From positions 102,435,087 through 102,499,086 of the forward strand of contig CM043966.1 in NCBI GenBank assembly GCA_014529385.2: a DNA stretch of 64,000 bases, in the 5' to 3' direction. Shown here one piece after another: positions 62,901-64,000 of the stretch (position 1 is the first letter of the stretch; the number at the start of each line of letters is the position of its first letter). Below the pieces are notes generated by a model, which worked only from the letters and a program-made list of their open reading frames with translations, made no database searches and was not told where the DNA came from. The position numbers were made by a program, and so were the translations under genes. This stretch comes from Adiantum capillus-veneris. Lineage: Eukaryota > Streptophyta > Polypodiopsida > Polypodiales > Pteridaceae.

Positions 62901-63476
62901 TGATTCCTCACACTCCTCTGTCCATTCAAAGTTCACTATTAGCCTGTAAAGTGGTTGGCCTATTATAGCGTACATGTAAATGAATCGTCTATAATATCCA
63001 CAATGTCCCATAAAGCTCTGTACTTGTTTCGCATTGGTTGGTCTAGGCATATCCACTATAACTTTTATCTTCTCTAAATCCGTGGATATTCCGTTTTGTG
63101 AGACAATATGTCCCAGAATTCTGCCCTGTCGGACCATAAACACACATTTCTCAGGATTGAGACAAATGCGATATGTCCTACATTTCTCAAATACTTTTCT
63201 TAGGTGTTCTAGATGCTCATCTCTCAGTAGAGAATGTACACATAAGTCATCCATGTATATTTCGAGAAACAGCCTTAAGTATTCTTTGAAAGCATGCGTC
63301 ATCAGCCTTTGGAAGGTTGCGGGAGCATTGGTTAGACCAAAAGGCATAACCCGATAAGCATAAATTCCCCACTCCGTTGCAAAAGCTGTTTTATGTTGAT
63401 CTTCCAATGCTATGGCTAGCTGGTTATATCCTGAAAAAACCATCAAGAAAGGAGTATGCTGTTTTCCCTGATACAC
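59940..63476 (-). CDS. pol: E5 pol: RT, RNase H, integrase and second protease (PR2)
   Basis: 1178 codons; the first ATG is not the true start because RT begins in the other frame (63424-63981). RT: FSGYNQLAIA, PFGLTNAPATFQRL, catalytic IYMDDLCVHS near 73. RNase H: HVHIDASAYAIG near 220, FFTDHQALLYL near 285. Integrase: GGGHFSGDKTTK and CDDCQRTK (zinc finger, about 560-595), WGIDYVGP near 620, VSDRGTHF near 680, HPQANGQAEATNK near 715, then KRGMGPLVIKDLS. After integrase comes retropepsin-like PR2: RALLDSGAQANLL near 985, YPHMFYVVEDQ, LLLGQPW near 1058, then a Lys/Gln-rich tail. Confidence 0.92.
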   Translation of the reverse strand: MYQGKQHTPFLMVFSGYNQLAIALEDQHKTAFATEWGIYAYRVMPFGLTNAPATFQRLMTHAFKEYLRLFLEIYMDDLCVHSLLRDEHLEHLRKVFEKCRTYRICLNPEKCVFMVRQGRILGHIVSQNGISTDLEKIKVIVDMPRPTNAKQVQSFMGHCGYYRRFIYMYAIIGQPLYRLIVNFEWTEECEESFKKLKEALITAPVLKSPDWEKIFHVHIDASAYAIGCILAQPEEGNMDFPICYACRQLNHAEKNYTTTEREGLGMIYDVKKFRHYLLANKFVFFTDHQALLYLVNKPCNTGRIVRWFIILLEFDFTVVVKKGKTHLRADHLSRLTNGEDPIGVDDDMPDAYLFNIEMIPRWSQNVVNLLTYGGEFDRREYNLKHIAIQQSKNLQLIAGRLYQLGNDHVLRLCINPEEYSIYLCEAHVQECAFHCSRRNTYRNLLQLGVYWPGMKESVHEYVTVCIVCSSKPPAEYSTLYQIMIAPEWSQYIVEYLTNRTFPEGTSKARQKSVETKARDYALIGDQLYKRGKDNQLRICASEFEYVIILEQAHGGVGGGHFSGDKTTKIVLAAGIWWPTLHMDAEEYVKRCDDCQRTKVPLKRDDMPLRPMMGTRAFAKWGIDYVGPISPPAYKTHPQYIIVATDYLTKWVEAKATQKADARTTAQFLYEYVFVRYGLPIEIVSDRGTHFINEVIEILLDEFMVIHRKSAPYHPQANGQAEATNKTICTVLTKIVSESRTDWDQKLHSTLWAYRVAYKTSIGTTPYNMVFGLNAILPIEFLISTLRVAKDLEWTGHELSDRLDDLEKLDELRLKAVASIYAQKRRQKEFFDKHVRTKEFKVGDYVLVYTLKQHAKKLKKRGMGPLVIKDLSPSGAVKLATLDGEEMPNWISGCRVKKYLLPLTQDMLLKIHQEKLHVQKKKKIVEEAQAEAKERMEKRRLLRQKQRNEGAIRINAVSITEMGNDKEEPIIECKVGTNQIKARALLDSGAQANLLSLSLYRQLTNDTKLQTAKQELKSYSENSIKTVGCTVLHIQINQYVYPHMFYVVEDQATQHPLLLGQPWQKQYNAMIDWSSKSVLIKYEGESQSVKFTKGAEPTPKEESTDKGKQQPEKKKKQWQPKVSTQLNCSSTRNSQHWIRKTSNNITAQPWDKNGVNVGMETKKGDARKHKQSLQYQTTE

Positions 63477-64000
63477 GCTCTAGAACATGATCAGTTATCG
63501 GCAGGGGATAATTGTCCCTGATTGTTGCAGCATTCACTTTCTTTAAGTTGACACACACTCGGAGTTTTCCGTTCTTCTTAGGTACTACCACAATCGGAGA
63601 TACCCAATCGGTGTGTTCAATCTCGTATATGAATTCAGCTTCCATTAGCTTATCTATCTCTTCTTTGATTCGCTTAGCAAACGTATCATTATAGGTGTAT
63701 GGTCTCTGTCTGCTAGGCTTTGCATCTTGTTTCAGTGGGATTGTGTGTTGGCATATCGATGGGTCAACCCCCTTTAAGTCCTTATAAGACCATGCAAACA
63801 CATCCCTATAATCTCTGAGAAGACTCAAAAGTCTCTCTTCCTCGCCTGGAGACAAATCTGTGGCTATGTATACCAGTCTAGGTGGCTCACCTGGAGCTGC
63901 TAAATCAACTTTTTTTGCATCCTCCGGTCCGTCATAAGATTCGTTCTCCTTCCTCTCTCGAATAGGTGGGGTTAATATCACCTTCCTATCCTCTATTGTG
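63424..64000 (-). pseudogene. pol: E5 pol: protease-RT linker and RT N-terminus
   Basis: Contains SYDGPEDAKKVDLAAPGEPP (E3: SYDGPENTKSINLAKPGEEP), FAWSYKDLKGVDP, HTDWVSPIVVVPKKNGKL and NYPLPI. The RT frame switches at an A6/T6 run (63434-63439): this frame ends at 63424 and RT continues in 59940-63476. One extra base in the run explains it. It could be a real mutation or a sequencing error. The segment continues past the window end. Confidence 0.88.

Larger units (their letters stand above)
52439..64000 (-). mobile_element. E5: Athila-like gypsy element with ORF3 (minus strand, incomplete)
   Basis: Reading leftward from the window end: RT, RNase H, integrase, PR2, internal polypurine tract, non-coding region with palindromes, ORF3, polypurine tract, 3' LTR. 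Gag, PR1 and the 5' LTR lie beyond 64000. It is better preserved than E2 or E3: long open frames with one frameshift in pol and one stop in ORF3. Inserted in E4 after RNase H (flank CAGAC at 52434-52438). Confidence 0.92.

Overview
This is nuclear DNA from a land plant with a large, transposon-rich genome. The evidence is wall-to-wall plant-type Ty3/gypsy LTR retrotransposons plus a CACTA (En/Spm) DNA transposon with plant-style introns, strong CpG decay, and long CA/GA/CT microsatellites. I see no host gene, rRNA, tRNA or CRISPR. The species cannot be fixed from this sequence; a fern, lycophyte or gymnosperm is as plausible as a large-genome angiosperm.

Layout, by insertion. E6 (oldest visible, + strand, 37951-39278) is a gag/protease-linker fragment. 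E3 (+ strand, 19680-37950) sits inside E6. E2 (- strand, 1-295 and 12164-19679) sits inside the 5' LTR of E3. E1 (+ strand, 296-12163, complete with both LTRs) sits inside the pol gene of E2. To the right, E4 (+ strand, 39279-43973 and 51076-52438) also abuts E6. E4 is split by a complete 7.1-kb CACTA transposon (43974-51075, 12-bp terminal inverted repeats, TGA target duplication). It is then cut off by E5 (- strand, 52439 to beyond the window end).

There are two retrotransposon groups. E1 and E4 have an LTR of about 2-2.6 kb, a small leader gene, gag with a CCHC knuckle, protease, RT, RNase H and integrase. E1 has a second RNase H of the type known from the Tat lineage. E2, E3, E5 and E6 form an Athila-like group with LTRs of about 0.9 kb, a tRNA-Asp-type primer site, a long N-terminal gag extension, protease, RT, RNase H and integrase. 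E3 and E5 additionally show a second retropepsin-like domain after integrase, a long non-coding stretch, and a third gene (ORF3: globular N-domain, coiled coil, conserved C-domain).

The most interesting observations are: (1) a dispersed 20-bp perfect dyad with shared frame ACAT-N4-CGCG-N4-ATGT in the non-coding parts of E2, E3 and E5, each element with its own N4; (2) a 70-codon leader gene present once in E1 and twice in E4, alignable without gaps; (3) a second aspartic-protease domain downstream of integrase; (4) an internal polypurine tract after pol that mirrors the element's own 3' polypurine tract in both E3 and E5. Together (1), (3), (4) and ORF3 suggest a retrotransposon lineage with an unusual downstream module.
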